Assembly (NCBI GenBank): GCA_011087745.1
Contig: JAALLB010000003.1
Coordinates: 1-25,539 of the forward strand
Direction: 5' to 3'
Source: Hyphomicrobiales bacterium
GTDB lineage: Bacteria; Pseudomonadota; Alphaproteobacteria; Rhizobiales; Rhizobiaceae
DNA: 25,539 nucleotides
The notes below the pieces were generated by a model. It was not told the origin of the DNA. It was given only the letters and a program-made list of their open reading frames with translations, and did no database searches. The position numbers and the translations under genes are program-made. Positions 1-8,433 of this stretch are shown piece after piece. Every line of letters starts with the position of its first letter. The first letter of the stretch is position 1.

Positions 1-50
1 TCGTATCATATCACACCAAAACATTCGGGTTTTGGAGTAGGATGGGTATA
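1..50. repeat. Left arm of a 50-bp terminal inverted repeat
   Basis: Bases 1-50 are the exact reverse complement of bases 25489-25538. Identity stops at base 51 (T here; the right arm would require A). The arm contains an internal hairpin, CCAAAAC (16-22) / GTTTTGG (29-35), with the six-base loop ATTCGG. It runs directly into the body of a flavoprotein gene, and its translation in that frame does not resemble the family. The arm is therefore probably foreign to that gene: the edge of a repeated element, or a chimeric or k-mer-overlap end of the assembly. Confidence 0.9.
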
Positions 51-845
51 TTTGAAGCAAGCGACCGATTAGGCGGGCAGCTAAATCTTGCATCCAAAAG
101 TGTGACACGAAAGCAGGTTTGGGGCATCGCGGATTGGTTGATCAATGAAGTTGTTCATTTGGGAGTTGATGTTCGTCTCAACAGCTATGTAGAAGCAGAA
201 GATGTTTTTGCTGAAAAGCCAGATGCCGTCATTGTTGCAACGGGCGGATGGCCCGAAATGCCGGATATGAAGGGTAAAGATCTACTGACAACCAGTTGGG
301 AAGTTTTGGGAGGAGAAGCTCGATTGACTGGGGAAGTGCTGGTGTTTGACGAAGTCGTTGATCACCCGGCTGCAGTTTGTGCAGAGCAGCTGGCAACATC
401 TGGATGTTCGGTTACACTTGTTACTCCAGATCGTGCTGTAGCGCATGATCTTGGACCAACTAACTCTTCTGTCGTTTTGAAAGCCTTGGCCGAGCAAAAA
501 CTGAAATTGGAATGTTTCCACGAACTCATAAGTGTTGAGCCAAAAGGTAATCGTAAGGTAGCGACCCTCAGACATGTGCTTACAGATGAGCGCACGGAAT
601 CAGTTGTTGATCATGTGGTGATTGAAAATGGCACTAGGCCGATGGATGATATTTATCTGGCACTCAAGGAGTATTCAAGAAACCAGGGTCAATTGGATCA
701 TGAAGCCATGATTGCGGGCCAGAACCCATTTGTTGAAAAAAATAAATCAGGCCAGTTCAACCTGGCTCGAGTAGGTGATGCAATATCAAGCCGCAATATC
801 CATGCCGCAATCTATGATGCACTCAGGGCATGCAAGGATATCTAA
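42..845 (+). CDS. NADH:flavin oxidoreductase / TMADH-like flavoprotein, C-terminal fragment (5' truncated)
   Basis: This is the C-terminal dinucleotide-binding half of a protein of the trimethylamine dehydrogenase / 2,4-dienoyl-CoA reductase family. The family includes the DgcA dimethylglycine and stachydrine-type N-demethylases. Visible marks are FEASDRLGGQ just after the break (end of the FAD-binding Rossmann unit), VIVATGG (about residue 63-69) and the C-terminal VGDAISSRNIHAAIYDALR, which is typical of methylamine or betaine demethylase relatives. The N-terminal FMN TIM barrel, the 4Fe-4S cysteine cluster and the GxGxxG motif are all missing. A full-length member has about 650-690 residues; here 267 remain. 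The ATG at 42 is not a credible natural start, because it lies inside the inverted-repeat arm. Genuine coding sequence probably begins around 43-50. The substrate cannot be settled from this fragment. The gene is convergent with the M23 peptidase gene, with 15 bases between the stops. Confidence 0.85.
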   Translation: MGIFEASDRLGGQLNLASKSVTRKQVWGIADWLINEVVHLGVDVRLNSYVEAEDVFAEKPDAVIVATGGWPEMPDMKGKDLLTTSWEVLGGEARLTGEVLVFDEVVDHPAAVCAEQLATSGCSVTLVTPDRAVAHDLGPTNSSVVLKALAEQKLKLECFHELISVEPKGNRKVATLRHVLTDERTESVVDHVVIENGTRPMDDIYLALKEYSRNQGQLDHEAMIAGQNPFVEKNKSGQFNLARVGDAISSRNIHAAIYDALRACKDI

Positions 846-860
846 GTTTCAGAGTAAAAC

Positions 861-2219
861 TTACAGCAATCCACGAAGCTTGAATCCAACTTGCATATAT
901 TTTGAAGGATTACGAGCAGTTTTGCCTTGGCGCACTTCATAGTGAAGGTGAGGGCCAGTGCTTCGGCCAGTTGAACCGACTTTACCAATTACCTTGCCGA
1001 CGCTGACCCGTTGACCATTTTTTACAGTGATACGACTAAGGTGTGCATACCTTGAAATCATACCGTCTTTATGACGGATTTCGACGACTTTGCCATAACC
1101 GCCGTTGCGGCCAGCCTTGATAACAACACCATCACCCGTTGCTCTTACTGCTGTGCCACGTGGCGCTTTAAAATCCATGCCGCTATGCATGGCAGAACGG
1201 CCGTTAAATGGGTCTTTTCTGTAACCAAAACGGCTTGATATTTTCGCACCGGGGATTGGGGTTGCAAATGGCATCTTGCGAGCAATTCCGGATAGGCTGT
1301 CGTAATGGTTGAGGGTTGATTCCAATGCTTCAAGGTGGGCTTCAAACGGAACAGAATGATCAAGCGGTACAAATGGGCCACCGACACCATTCTTTGGCAT
1401 TTGTGGCGCTTTTACACCTGAGGATTTCAAGATTGATGTGATTTTTGCAGCCTTGCTAGCCGCTGCAATGCGAAGTTGATCAACTTCATCGCGCTGGTTT
1501 GTGTCAATCATACCAATTTGTTCTGCGACTTCACCAAAAAGCTGGCGTGTAAAGTTATTTGAAAGTTGAGGGGTGTTGGTGATTACACTGTCATTTGCAG
1601 AAGGAGCAGCATAGGCCAGCAGGTTAGGTGTTTTTGTTACCGTCTCGACAGGTGTTTCACTGTTGCCACGCAATTGGAAGTTAGATGCAATGCTTATGCC
1701 TGCTTTGGAAGTGTCGATACTTCCCGTTGTGATGCTATCAGTGTTTGTCTTGGCTGGATTTACGGTTGGAATTGGAATAGCGCCAGAACCTGATGTTACA
1801 TTCAGACCATGACTTTTGGCTTTTTCCAATAAATTGGTCATGCGGCCGCTGCGTTTTCCGATGTTTTCTTGTCGTGCCATGAGTTCATGTACACGTGATT
1901 CAATGGCTTGTTGGTCAAGCAATTGACGAGATGTGACACGGTCCAATTTGGTTCGAAGAGCTGCAATACGATCTTCGTATTCGTGTTTTATGCGAGCTTG
2001 ATTTGCAAATGATGCACTGATCAGGTCATCGCGAAAAACAAGGTAAGCGGTTGCGCTGAAGTACCCAACCATCAACATGATTGCCGAGCATATTGCGACT
2101 GAGAAATAAACGGGGCGAATTGTGAATTGTCTTGTTTTGCCATTTCGACTCACAATGACAGTGTGTGGTTCGTGGCGTTTGCCGAAGCTGGCAGGCTCGC
2201 GAATTTGTGCAGAACTCAT
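861..2219 (-). CDS. M23 family metallopeptidase, membrane-anchored
   Basis: This is a peptidoglycan-hydrolase-type protein of the LytM/M23 family, probably acting in the periplasm or regulating an amidase. Numbering is from the ATG at 2219 (452 residues). A basic cytoplasmic N-terminus is followed by one transmembrane helix (about 38-62), a helical, probably coiled-coil stretch rich in E, R, K and Q (about 75-135), a low-complexity Thr/Ser/Asn linker, and a C-terminal M23 domain (about 329-452). The zinc and catalytic residues are all present: HSGMD (H345, D349), the His of RYAH (H393) and the His pair of GPHLHYE (to H426). The enzyme should therefore be active, unlike degenerate EnvC/NlpD-type members. 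A TTG start 15 bases upstream (2234) is possible, but neither start has a strong ribosome site. The gene lies downstream of the bcp-DUF455 pair on the same strand and may be cotranscribed, with a gap of about 95 bases. Confidence 0.93.
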   Translation of the reverse strand: MSSAQIREPASFGKRHEPHTVIVSRNGKTRQFTIRPVYFSVAICSAIMLMVGYFSATAYLVFRDDLISASFANQARIKHEYEDRIAALRTKLDRVTSRQLLDQQAIESRVHELMARQENIGKRSGRMTNLLEKAKSHGLNVTSGSGAIPIPTVNPAKTNTDSITTGSIDTSKAGISIASNFQLRGNSETPVETVTKTPNLLAYAAPSANDSVITNTPQLSNNFTRQLFGEVAEQIGMIDTNQRDEVDQLRIAAASKAAKITSILKSSGVKAPQMPKNGVGGPFVPLDHSVPFEAHLEALESTLNHYDSLSGIARKMPFATPIPGAKISSRFGYRKDPFNGRSAMHSGMDFKAPRGTAVRATGDGVVIKAGRNGGYGKVVEIRHKDGMISRYAHLSRITVKNGQRVSVGKVIGKVGSTGRSTGPHLHYEVRQGKTARNPSKYMQVGFKLRGLL

Positions 2220-2313
2220 AGAATCATTACTCAAATAGTATTACAAATGTGAGTTAAGAATGACTTGTTATGGTTAATAAACCGTTTGCATATGTGGTTT
2301 TAGGCAGGGTTTG

Positions 2314-3138
2314 TCAGTTACCCAAAGGAGATAAGCTGCGATAAAACAGGGGTGTTAACCCGGTTGCACAGCGTGCTCTATCATTGAATGGACCTTTTAG
2401 GTGCCCTCTAAAATGCTTGGCAACCAACTTGTTGAAAGTAGAAGAGGGATCTACACCGTTTTTGTTGCAAAGAAAGCGAAACCACTTTGCACCTACAGCA
2501 ACGTGTCCCTTTTCATCCTCATAAATAATGTTGAATATATCCGCAGTCTTGTGATCACCAGCAGACCTCAGCTTGGCAACCATCGGAGGTGTTACATCCA
2601 AACCACGTGCTTCCAACACCAAAGGCACAACTGCCAGCCGAGCGCTGAGATCATGCCCGGTTTCACTTGCAGCTTCCCACAAACCATCATGCGCAGGTAA
2701 ATCACCATAGCTTGCACCAAGGCCTGACAGCCGTTCTCGTAATAATGTAAAGTGTTTTGCTTCTTCCTTGGCAACCATGACCCATCCATCAAAAAAGGAT
2801 CGAGGCATTTTTTCATGTGCAAACCGCACAATGATATCCAGCGCAAGATCAATCGCATTTAATTCAATGTGTGCAATCGCATGTACAAGTGCCAGTCTGC
2901 CTTTCGCGGAGGTCAGAGGACGTTTGCGAACTTCAGAAGGTGGTATTAATTCTGGCTTTTCCGGGCGTCCGGGCCTTTCAGGCGCTTTTAACCGTTTGGA
3001 ACCTTGCAATGACAGTTTTCGATTTTCCCATGCCGTTGCCATTTCATTTGTAAACCGTACTTTTTCATCCAGGTCACAAGCAATAAGGGCGCCATATGCG
3101 CCCTCCGCTAGACTGTTTGGTTTGTTTATATGAGCCAA
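2314..3138 (-). CDS. DUF455 family ferritin-like protein
   Basis: This 274-residue protein matches the DUF455 family of ferritin-like four-helix-bundle proteins, whose function is not established. Candidate di-metal ligands lie at the expected spacing: HIE (E92), EEAKHF (E125/E126, H129), LEARGLD (E176) and EDEKGH (E209, H212). The proline- and arginine-rich segment at about 50-75 is also typical of the family. The only in-frame start that keeps the conserved N-terminus is TTG at 3138, two bases after the bcp stop; no ATG or GTG lies upstream before a stop codon. Translation probably depends on coupling to bcp. The pairing with a peroxiredoxin suggests, by inference only, a role in oxidative-stress or metal handling. 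Some members are loosely described as resembling MiaE (a tRNA hydroxylase), which should not be taken as a function here. Confidence 0.88.
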   Translation of the reverse strand: MAHINKPNSLAEGAYGALIACDLDEKVRFTNEMATAWENRKLSLQGSKRLKAPERPGRPEKPELIPPSEVRKRPLTSAKGRLALVHAIAHIELNAIDLALDIIVRFAHEKMPRSFFDGWVMVAKEEAKHFTLLRERLSGLGASYGDLPAHDGLWEAASETGHDLSARLAVVPLVLEARGLDVTPPMVAKLRSAGDHKTADIFNIIYEDEKGHVAVGAKWFRFLCNKNGVDPSSTFNKLVAKHFRGHLKGPFNDRARCATGLTPLFYRSLSPLGN

Positions 3139-3140
3139 AC

Positions 3141-3614
3141 TTAGCCAAAAAACTCTTGTGCAGTTGCCAAAACCTCATCAACATGCCCTGGCACTTTCAC
3201 TTTAACCCATGCCTTCGCAACCTTGCCTTCAGCATCAATAATAAGTGTGGTTCGATTTACCCCCATGTATTTCCTGCCGTACATGCTTTTTTCAATCCAA
3301 ACACCGTAAGCATCCAAGGTTGTTTTTTTTTCATCAGAAATCAATGTGGTGGTGAGTTCGTGTTTTGCGATGAACTTGTCGTGTTTCTTTACCGGGTCTG
3401 GTGACATTCCGGCAACATTACAGCCCAATTTCTTAAACGCATCAAGGTGCTCGGAAAATCCAATGGCTTCGGTGGTGCAACCAGATGTATCATCTTTGGG
3501 GTAGAAAAATAAGATGACAGGAGACCCAATCATTTCAGAAAGTGTAAAGCTCCCGCCGCCATCCGTTGGCAGAGTGAAATCTGGGGCAATATCGCCCTCA
3601 CTAACTTTTGACAT
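3141..3614 (-). CDS. bcp: Thioredoxin-dependent peroxiredoxin (BCP/PrxQ type)
   Basis: This is a peroxidase that reduces hydroperoxides using a thiol donor in the cytoplasm. The peroxidatic cysteine lies in FYPKDDTSGCTTEA (C46, counting from the ATG at 3614), with the usual APDFTLP opening and SPDPVKKHDKF further on. The 157-residue length is normal. The ATG at 3614 is preferred over the one at 3632 because AAAGGAAGG sits just upstream of 3614, and the extra six residues would consist mostly of that ribosome site. The resolving cysteine five residues after the peroxidatic one in E. coli Bcp is replaced by isoleucine. The protein may work as a 1-Cys enzyme or use C65. It is the first gene of a minus-strand unit with DUF455. 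Confidence 0.95.
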   Translation of the reverse strand: MSKVSEGDIAPDFTLPTDGGGSFTLSEMIGSPVILFFYPKDDTSGCTTEAIGFSEHLDAFKKLGCNVAGMSPDPVKKHDKFIAKHELTTTLISDEKKTTLDAYGVWIEKSMYGRKYMGVNRTTLIIDAEGKVAKAWVKVKVPGHVDEVLATAQEFFG

Positions 3615-3765
3615 TTGCCTTCCTTTCGTCATTAACCCGGCGCATAGAATCTGTTAGTTTATATAAAGTCGTTATCGCTATCGGCAAGTTAAACAATGAA
3701 ATAGTCAGTGATTTTTTCGCTTCAGGCTGTGGGACAAGAAACTGAAAGACCAAGATCATTTACCT

Positions 3766-6700
3766 TTGAAGAAGAATCTCCACCCATCCAGTGGTGGTAA
3801 GCAGCTTCCTTTATGCAGAAAAAGGCGTATTGTTTCCCGTTCGGTGAAATTTGTAACAGCAAGTCTAATTTCAATTCTCTTGGTGGCGTGCGTGCTGGCT
3901 GCAGGTGCTTTTTTATTGTTGCAAGGGGACACAGCCAAAGGTTCGGCTGTCTTGGCCCGAATTGAGGCTGGTCTAAAAGATGTGGTGGGTGAAGGATTTG
4001 ATGTTGAATTACAAAACGCAAATCTCTCCTTCAGTGCAGATGCCCGTGTTGTTTTTAAAAGCAACAATGTACAAATTACCCGAAAGAGTGACGGCCAAAC
4101 TCTTTCACTCATCGGTGAAATCAAAACCAAGCTTAACTTGTTGGAAGCCATTAGCGGAAAATCGGCGATAGAGTTGGTGCGGATTGAAGATGCTGAATTG
4201 GACGCCAATATATTGGGCTCCGGTCGCGGTTTGTTTTTACCAACTCATCTTGATAAGCCAATTAATGCGATTGGCGAAACCCTATCAAAATTTCAAACTT
4301 TTTTGGATGAAGATCAATTTCAAAAATTGGAAATTGTTGATTCTGTGATCAAAGGATCCGTGCTCGGTAGAAAACAAAAAGATCCGATAGCTGTAAAATA
4401 CCTCTCATTGAATCCGGATGGCAAAGGCCGTTTCAAGCTTGACTCTCGGCTGCGAACTGAGTTTTCAAATATCAATATTGTATCCTCTTATGCGCTTTCA
4501 GAAGATGCCGGAAGCGCTTACAAATTCCTGGCAACGGGAATTCATATGCGCGAATGGTTGTCTGATCCAGAGCTCCAAACAGGTGTAATTGGATCTGATG
4601 CGATTATAGCTTTGTCAGGAAAGTTGCCATTTAACAAAGACAACATAGCAGTAAATCCTACTCTCAATCTGAAGACTGGAGAAAGCACTCTTAGACTTGG
4701 CAAGAAGGCAATAACGAGCGTTAGTGGCCTTGACCTGAATTTCAGATTGATAATGGAGAAAAATCAGATTGAACTTGATCCATCCAAAATCAAGATGGGC
4801 CGTTTAACTGCTAATTGGGTTGGAGGCATAAAACCCTACAATGCAAAAAAAGGGTATGGCGGTTCTCTGCGTTATGACTTGATAATGACACAAGGTACCT
4901 TCGAGCCCACTCTTGCTGGCGAAGAAATTATTCCAGCAGCATTCCAAATACATTGTTTATACAATGTTGATGATAAAGACCTTCTGATTGATAAAATTCT
5001 TCTCACAACAAAACATGGATTTGCCGAGGGCAAGGGGCGAATGTTGTTCGACGGCGAAACTCCCACTTTGAAAGCATCTGCAAAAACTGACGGAATTTCT
5101 GTCACAGCAGTCAAGCAATTCTGGCCGTATTTCATGGCGATGGGAGCGCGTGATTGGGTTCATGGTCATTTTATTGATGGGTGGATTGAAAAAGGTACTC
5201 TTGCTGCAGACATTCCAGCTGGCGTAATTTTTCGTGTGAAGCAGGGGGCAAAAATCAAACCGGATGAGTTTAATTTGAACCTTCAACTGAAGGATGTTGT
5301 TTTCCGTCCTTTTGGTGAAATGCCAGCAATAAGAGAAGGTAGAGGAAGCCTTGAAATATCAGGAATGAAAATTTCTTCAACTTTGAAATCAGGAGCCGCT
5401 TTAGCTCAAGGTAAAAAGCCAATAAGAATTAATTCAGGCTCATTTTCCATGCAGGATTATGCAACCAAAAATAGGTATGGCGAGACAATGCTGTCGCTTG
5501 AAGGCGATGCTGTTTCGATTGCTGCGATTGCTGACAGGAAACCCCTGCGCGTAATGGAGCGGATGAAAGTCACGCCTGATCAATTTTCCGGAAAGGGGTT
5601 TGCTGATATTGTTGCCCGTTTTCCGATAGGAAAAGGCACTGACTACAATCAGGTGGACTGGCACGTTCTATTAGACCTTCAAAATGCGGCTAGTAACAAA
5701 GCACTTGCCGGTCGCAAATTCAAAAATGCGAATTTGGTAATTGATGCAACACCAATTTCTGCAAAGGTTGTTGGCTTTGCTCAAATCGACGGGGTGAAAG
5801 CCAAACTAAATTTGGTTGAACCTATCGGTAAGTCTGGTAAAGCGAAGCGCAAACGGGAGGTTGTTGCTTCAGTGGGGGAAGAGGCCAGAAAAGCTCTAGG
5901 AATTGATTTAAATCCAGTTGTCAAAGGGCCAATTAAAGTTACCGTTTTTCAAGGTGCTGGATCTGAGAAATTTAAAATTGATTTCACAGAGTCTGAGATT
6001 TCCATGCCATGGGTCGGGTGGAGTAAAGGCAAAGGAATTGCAGCCCAAGCTGAATTTGCTTTAAAAACCGACGGTAAAGTTTTTCGACTGAATGATTTTA
6101 AATTTAAAGGAACGGGTTTTTTAGGTGCCGGCAATCTTGTAATGAGCAAAAATGGCTTGATATCGGCTGATATCAAACAGCTCAAGTTGAATGAAAGTGA
6201 CAGTATATCGGTTCAAGTTAATAGAAAAGATAATGCCTTTAATATCCAGGCTAGCGGCAATTCTTATGATGCGCGTGGGGTAATGAATACGCTGCTCTAT
6301 AAAGGTTCGTTTAAGCAAGCTCAAGGCGGTCGTTCAGTAAATCTGGTAGCCAAATTCAAAGAAGTTATCGGCTTTGAAAAAAGAAAGATATTCAACGTCG
6401 ACCTAGTTTACCAAAGCGGCAATGGCAATCTTACCAAACTGGATTTAAAGGGAGTTGGATCCGATGGTGGCAGCTACGGAGTGCAGGCTCAAAGAAATGC
6501 CAATCAGACCCTTTTTACCATAGCTTCCAGTGATGCTGGCAACGCACTTGCGTTCACCAATATTTATACAAGAATGCAAGGTGGGAAAATTAATGCACAA
6601 TTGGTTAGAAATGATGCGGGTCCATTTTTAGGGCCAGTTAACCTTACAGATTTTACAGTTGTGAATGAACCTCGCCTGGCACAAATGGTTTCAAACGTTC

Positions 6701-7110
6701 GTCGTCAGGTTTCAGAAGAGCGGGGACAATTATCCAAGCCAATAGAAATTGATAGCGATCAACGCATTCAGTTTCAATTGGCACAAGCCAAAATCGAAAA
6801 GGGTGAGGGGTATCTCAATCTCAATGATGCGATCATCAGAAACGCAGCTATTGGATTGAGTATGGATGGTGAGCTTTATAATGCCAAAGACACGATGAAT
6901 ATCAAAGGCATTTTCATGCCGGCAAATGCCGTAAATCTAGTAGTTTCATCTATCCCTATTATTGGAAAACTGTTTGCCAATGGCAAGGATAGGGCATTGA
7001 TAGGCATTACCTACCAACTTAAGGGTGCCCGCTCCAATCCGGAATTATATGTGAACCCCTTGTCCATTGTGACGCCAGGGTTTTTCAACAAGGTATTTGA
7101 ATTCCAATAG
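3766..7110 (+). CDS. AsmA-like / DUF3971 envelope protein (YhdP/TamB-type)
   Basis: This large (1114-residue) protein is anchored by one N-terminal helix (about 27-53), followed by a long beta-rich region typical of AsmA-superfamily bridge proteins. Known members such as YhdP and TamB span the periplasm and take part in phospholipid transport and outer-membrane homeostasis; that role is inferred here from the family. The C-terminus carries the AsmA-like C-terminal signature: a predicted lipid-groove segment ending in IPIIGKLFANGKDRALIG, then YQLKGARSNPELYVNPLS and a terminal PGFFNKVFEF. The start is uncertain. Upstream of the TTG at 3766 the frame is open only to 3712 and has no ATG or GTG. 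A GTG at 3844 would begin right at the membrane helix (1088 residues). No clear ribosome site marks either. The gene diverges from bcp and converges on tyrS, with two bases between the stops. Confidence 0.88.
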   Translation: MKKNLHPSSGGKQLPLCRKRRIVSRSVKFVTASLISILLVACVLAAGAFLLLQGDTAKGSAVLARIEAGLKDVVGEGFDVELQNANLSFSADARVVFKSNNVQITRKSDGQTLSLIGEIKTKLNLLEAISGKSAIELVRIEDAELDANILGSGRGLFLPTHLDKPINAIGETLSKFQTFLDEDQFQKLEIVDSVIKGSVLGRKQKDPIAVKYLSLNPDGKGRFKLDSRLRTEFSNINIVSSYALSEDAGSAYKFLATGIHMREWLSDPELQTGVIGSDAIIALSGKLPFNKDNIAVNPTLNLKTGESTLRLGKKAITSVSGLDLNFRLIMEKNQIELDPSKIKMGRLTANWVGGIKPYNAKKGYGGSLRYDLIMTQGTFEPTLAGEEIIPAAFQIHCLYNVDDKDLLIDKILLTTKHGFAEGKGRMLFDGETPTLKASAKTDGISVTAVKQFWPYFMAMGARDWVHGHFIDGWIEKGTLAADIPAGVIFRVKQGAKIKPDEFNLNLQLKDVVFRPFGEMPAIREGRGSLEISGMKISSTLKSGAALAQGKKPIRINSGSFSMQDYATKNRYGETMLSLEGDAVSIAAIADRKPLRVMERMKVTPDQFSGKGFADIVARFPIGKGTDYNQVDWHVLLDLQNAASNKALAGRKFKNANLVIDATPISAKVVGFAQIDGVKAKLNLVEPIGKSGKAKRKREVVASVGEEARKALGIDLNPVVKGPIKVTVFQGAGSEKFKIDFTESEISMPWVGWSKGKGIAAQAEFALKTDGKVFRLNDFKFKGTGFLGAGNLVMSKNGLISADIKQLKLNESDSISVQVNRKDNAFNIQASGNSYDARGVMNTLLYKGSFKQAQGGRSVNLVAKFKEVIGFEKRKIFNVDLVYQSGNGNLTKLDLKGVGSDGGSYGVQAQRNANQTLFTIASSDAGNALAFTNIYTRMQGGKINAQLVRNDAGPFLGPVNLTDFTVVNEPRLAQMVSNVRRQVSEERGQLSKPIEIDSDQRIQFQLAQAKIEKGEGYLNLNDAIIRNAAIGLSMDGELYNAKDTMNIKGIFMPANAVNLVVSSIPIIGKLFANGKDRALIGITYQLKGARSNPELYVNPLSIVTPGFFNKVFEFQ

Positions 7111-7112
7111 GC

Positions 7113-8360
7113 CTATTCAGGTTTTATCAGGAAATGCTTCTTTTTTCCCATGGATAGTTTCACTGCACCTGCATCATTTAGGTTGTTTGCTGAGACATTC
7201 ATGCGCTCATCTGAAACTTGCTCATCATTGATGCGAATAGCACCACCCTTAACATGTCGGCGCGCTTCACCATTCGAAGAAGCAAGACCTGCTTCAACGA
7301 TTAGAGATAAAAGTCCAATGCCATTATCAAGGTCAGATTGAGCAACCGCAACGGTTGGAAGAGTATCTGTTGCCTGACCTTCTTCAAAGGTTTTGCGTGC
7401 AGTTTCTGCTGCTTTTTTCGCCGCTTCGAGTCCATGAACCATCGCTGTTGCTTGCGTTGCAAAAACCTTCTTTGCTTCGTTCAGTTCAGCGCCTTCCAGG
7501 GCCTCGTAGCGAGCAATCTCTTCAAGTGGTAGTGTCGTGAACAATTTCATGAACCGGCCTACATCAGCATCTTCTGAATTACGCCAGTATTGCCAGTAAT
7601 CATAAACAGGAAGGCCACTTTCTGAAAGCCAAACTGCTCCATCAGCCGTCTTGCCCATCTTGGCACCAGATGACGTGGTTAAAAGAGGGGTCGTCAGAGC
7701 GAAGAGACTTGGCGTGCCCATGCGGCGACCAAGATCAACACCAGAAACAATATTGCCCCATTGGTCTGAGCCACCCATTTGCAAACGACAATCATATCGC
7801 TTGGCAAGTTCCGCAAAATCATAGGCTTGCAGGCACATGTAGTTAAACTCAAGAAATGACAGATGCTGTTCACGTTCAAGGCGCAACTTTACGGAATCGC
7901 GCGCAAGCATCTGATTGACAGATAGGTGCTTGCCAACATCTCTTAAAAACTCAACGTAATTAAGCGACAAAAGCCATTCAGAATTATCGGCCATGATCGC
8001 CTTGTCATTGTTGAAATCCAAAAACTTGGAAAAAACCTGCTTTATGCCGTTCTTGTTTTCCTCAATATAGTCACTTGTCAGCATTTTGCGGCTTTCATCC
8101 TTGCCGGAAGGGTCGCCCACCATGGTGGTGCCGCCGCCCATCAGAGCAAGCGGGCGGTGACCCGTCTGCTGAAACCAGTAAAGAAGCATGACTTGTACAA
8201 GGTTTCCAACGTGCAAGCTTCGTGCTGTTGCATCAAAGCCAATATATGCTGTCGCTTTTTCCTTCGCCAATAATTCATCAAGGCCGGTTTCATCAGATAA
8301 TTGATGAATAAAGCCGCGAGATTGAAGAACTTGTAAAAACTCGGATTTGAAGGCAGACAT
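7113..8360 (-). CDS. tyrS: Tyrosyl-tRNA synthetase
   Basis: This class I aminoacyl-tRNA synthetase charges tRNA-Tyr in the cytoplasm. It is full length (415 residues) and starts at ATG. The HIGH-type motif is LHVGNL (about 49-54) and the KMSKS-type loop is GAKMGKT (KMGKT at 234-238). YIGFDATA and MGGSDQWGNI are further family marks of the tyrosine and ATP site. A C-terminal S4 RNA-binding domain (about 350-415; EARRHVKGGAIRIND) is present. The gene stands alone on the minus strand, divergent from anmK and convergent with the AsmA-like gene. Confidence 0.98.
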   Translation of the reverse strand: MSAFKSEFLQVLQSRGFIHQLSDETGLDELLAKEKATAYIGFDATARSLHVGNLVQVMLLYWFQQTGHRPLALMGGGTTMVGDPSGKDESRKMLTSDYIEENKNGIKQVFSKFLDFNNDKAIMADNSEWLLSLNYVEFLRDVGKHLSVNQMLARDSVKLRLEREQHLSFLEFNYMCLQAYDFAELAKRYDCRLQMGGSDQWGNIVSGVDLGRRMGTPSLFALTTPLLTTSSGAKMGKTADGAVWLSESGLPVYDYWQYWRNSEDADVGRFMKLFTTLPLEEIARYEALEGAELNEAKKVFATQATAMVHGLEAAKKAAETARKTFEEGQATDTLPTVAVAQSDLDNGIGLLSLIVEAGLASSNGEARRHVKGGAIRINDEQVSDERMNVSANNLNDAGAVKLSMGKKKHFLIKPE

Positions 8361-8389
8361 TTTATGTTTCGTTTCTTTGCTATACTGAA

Positions 8390-8395
8390 TATAAT
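8390..8395 (+). promoter_or_regulatory. Candidate -10 element for anmK
   Basis: A perfect TATAAT lies 38 bases ahead of the preferred anmK ATG, in the short divergent tyrS-anmK gap. The hexamer at the best -35 spacing is poor (TTTCGT), so this is only a candidate. Confidence 0.35.
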
Positions 8396-8433
8396 AATCT
8401 TGTGTCTCTTAGCAGGAAGTTTTGGAATTTCAA

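Noticed and set aside
843..863. Inverted repeat TAAGTTT / AAACTTA spanning the two convergent stop codons
   Set aside because: The stem is short and AT-rich, and arises largely because TAA and its complement TTA face each other. It is too weak to call a terminator.
7106..7117. Palindrome AATAGGCCTATT across the AsmA-like and tyrS stops
   Set aside because: It is only 12 bases, has no loop, and contains the two stop codons by necessity. There is no further support for a regulatory or termination role.
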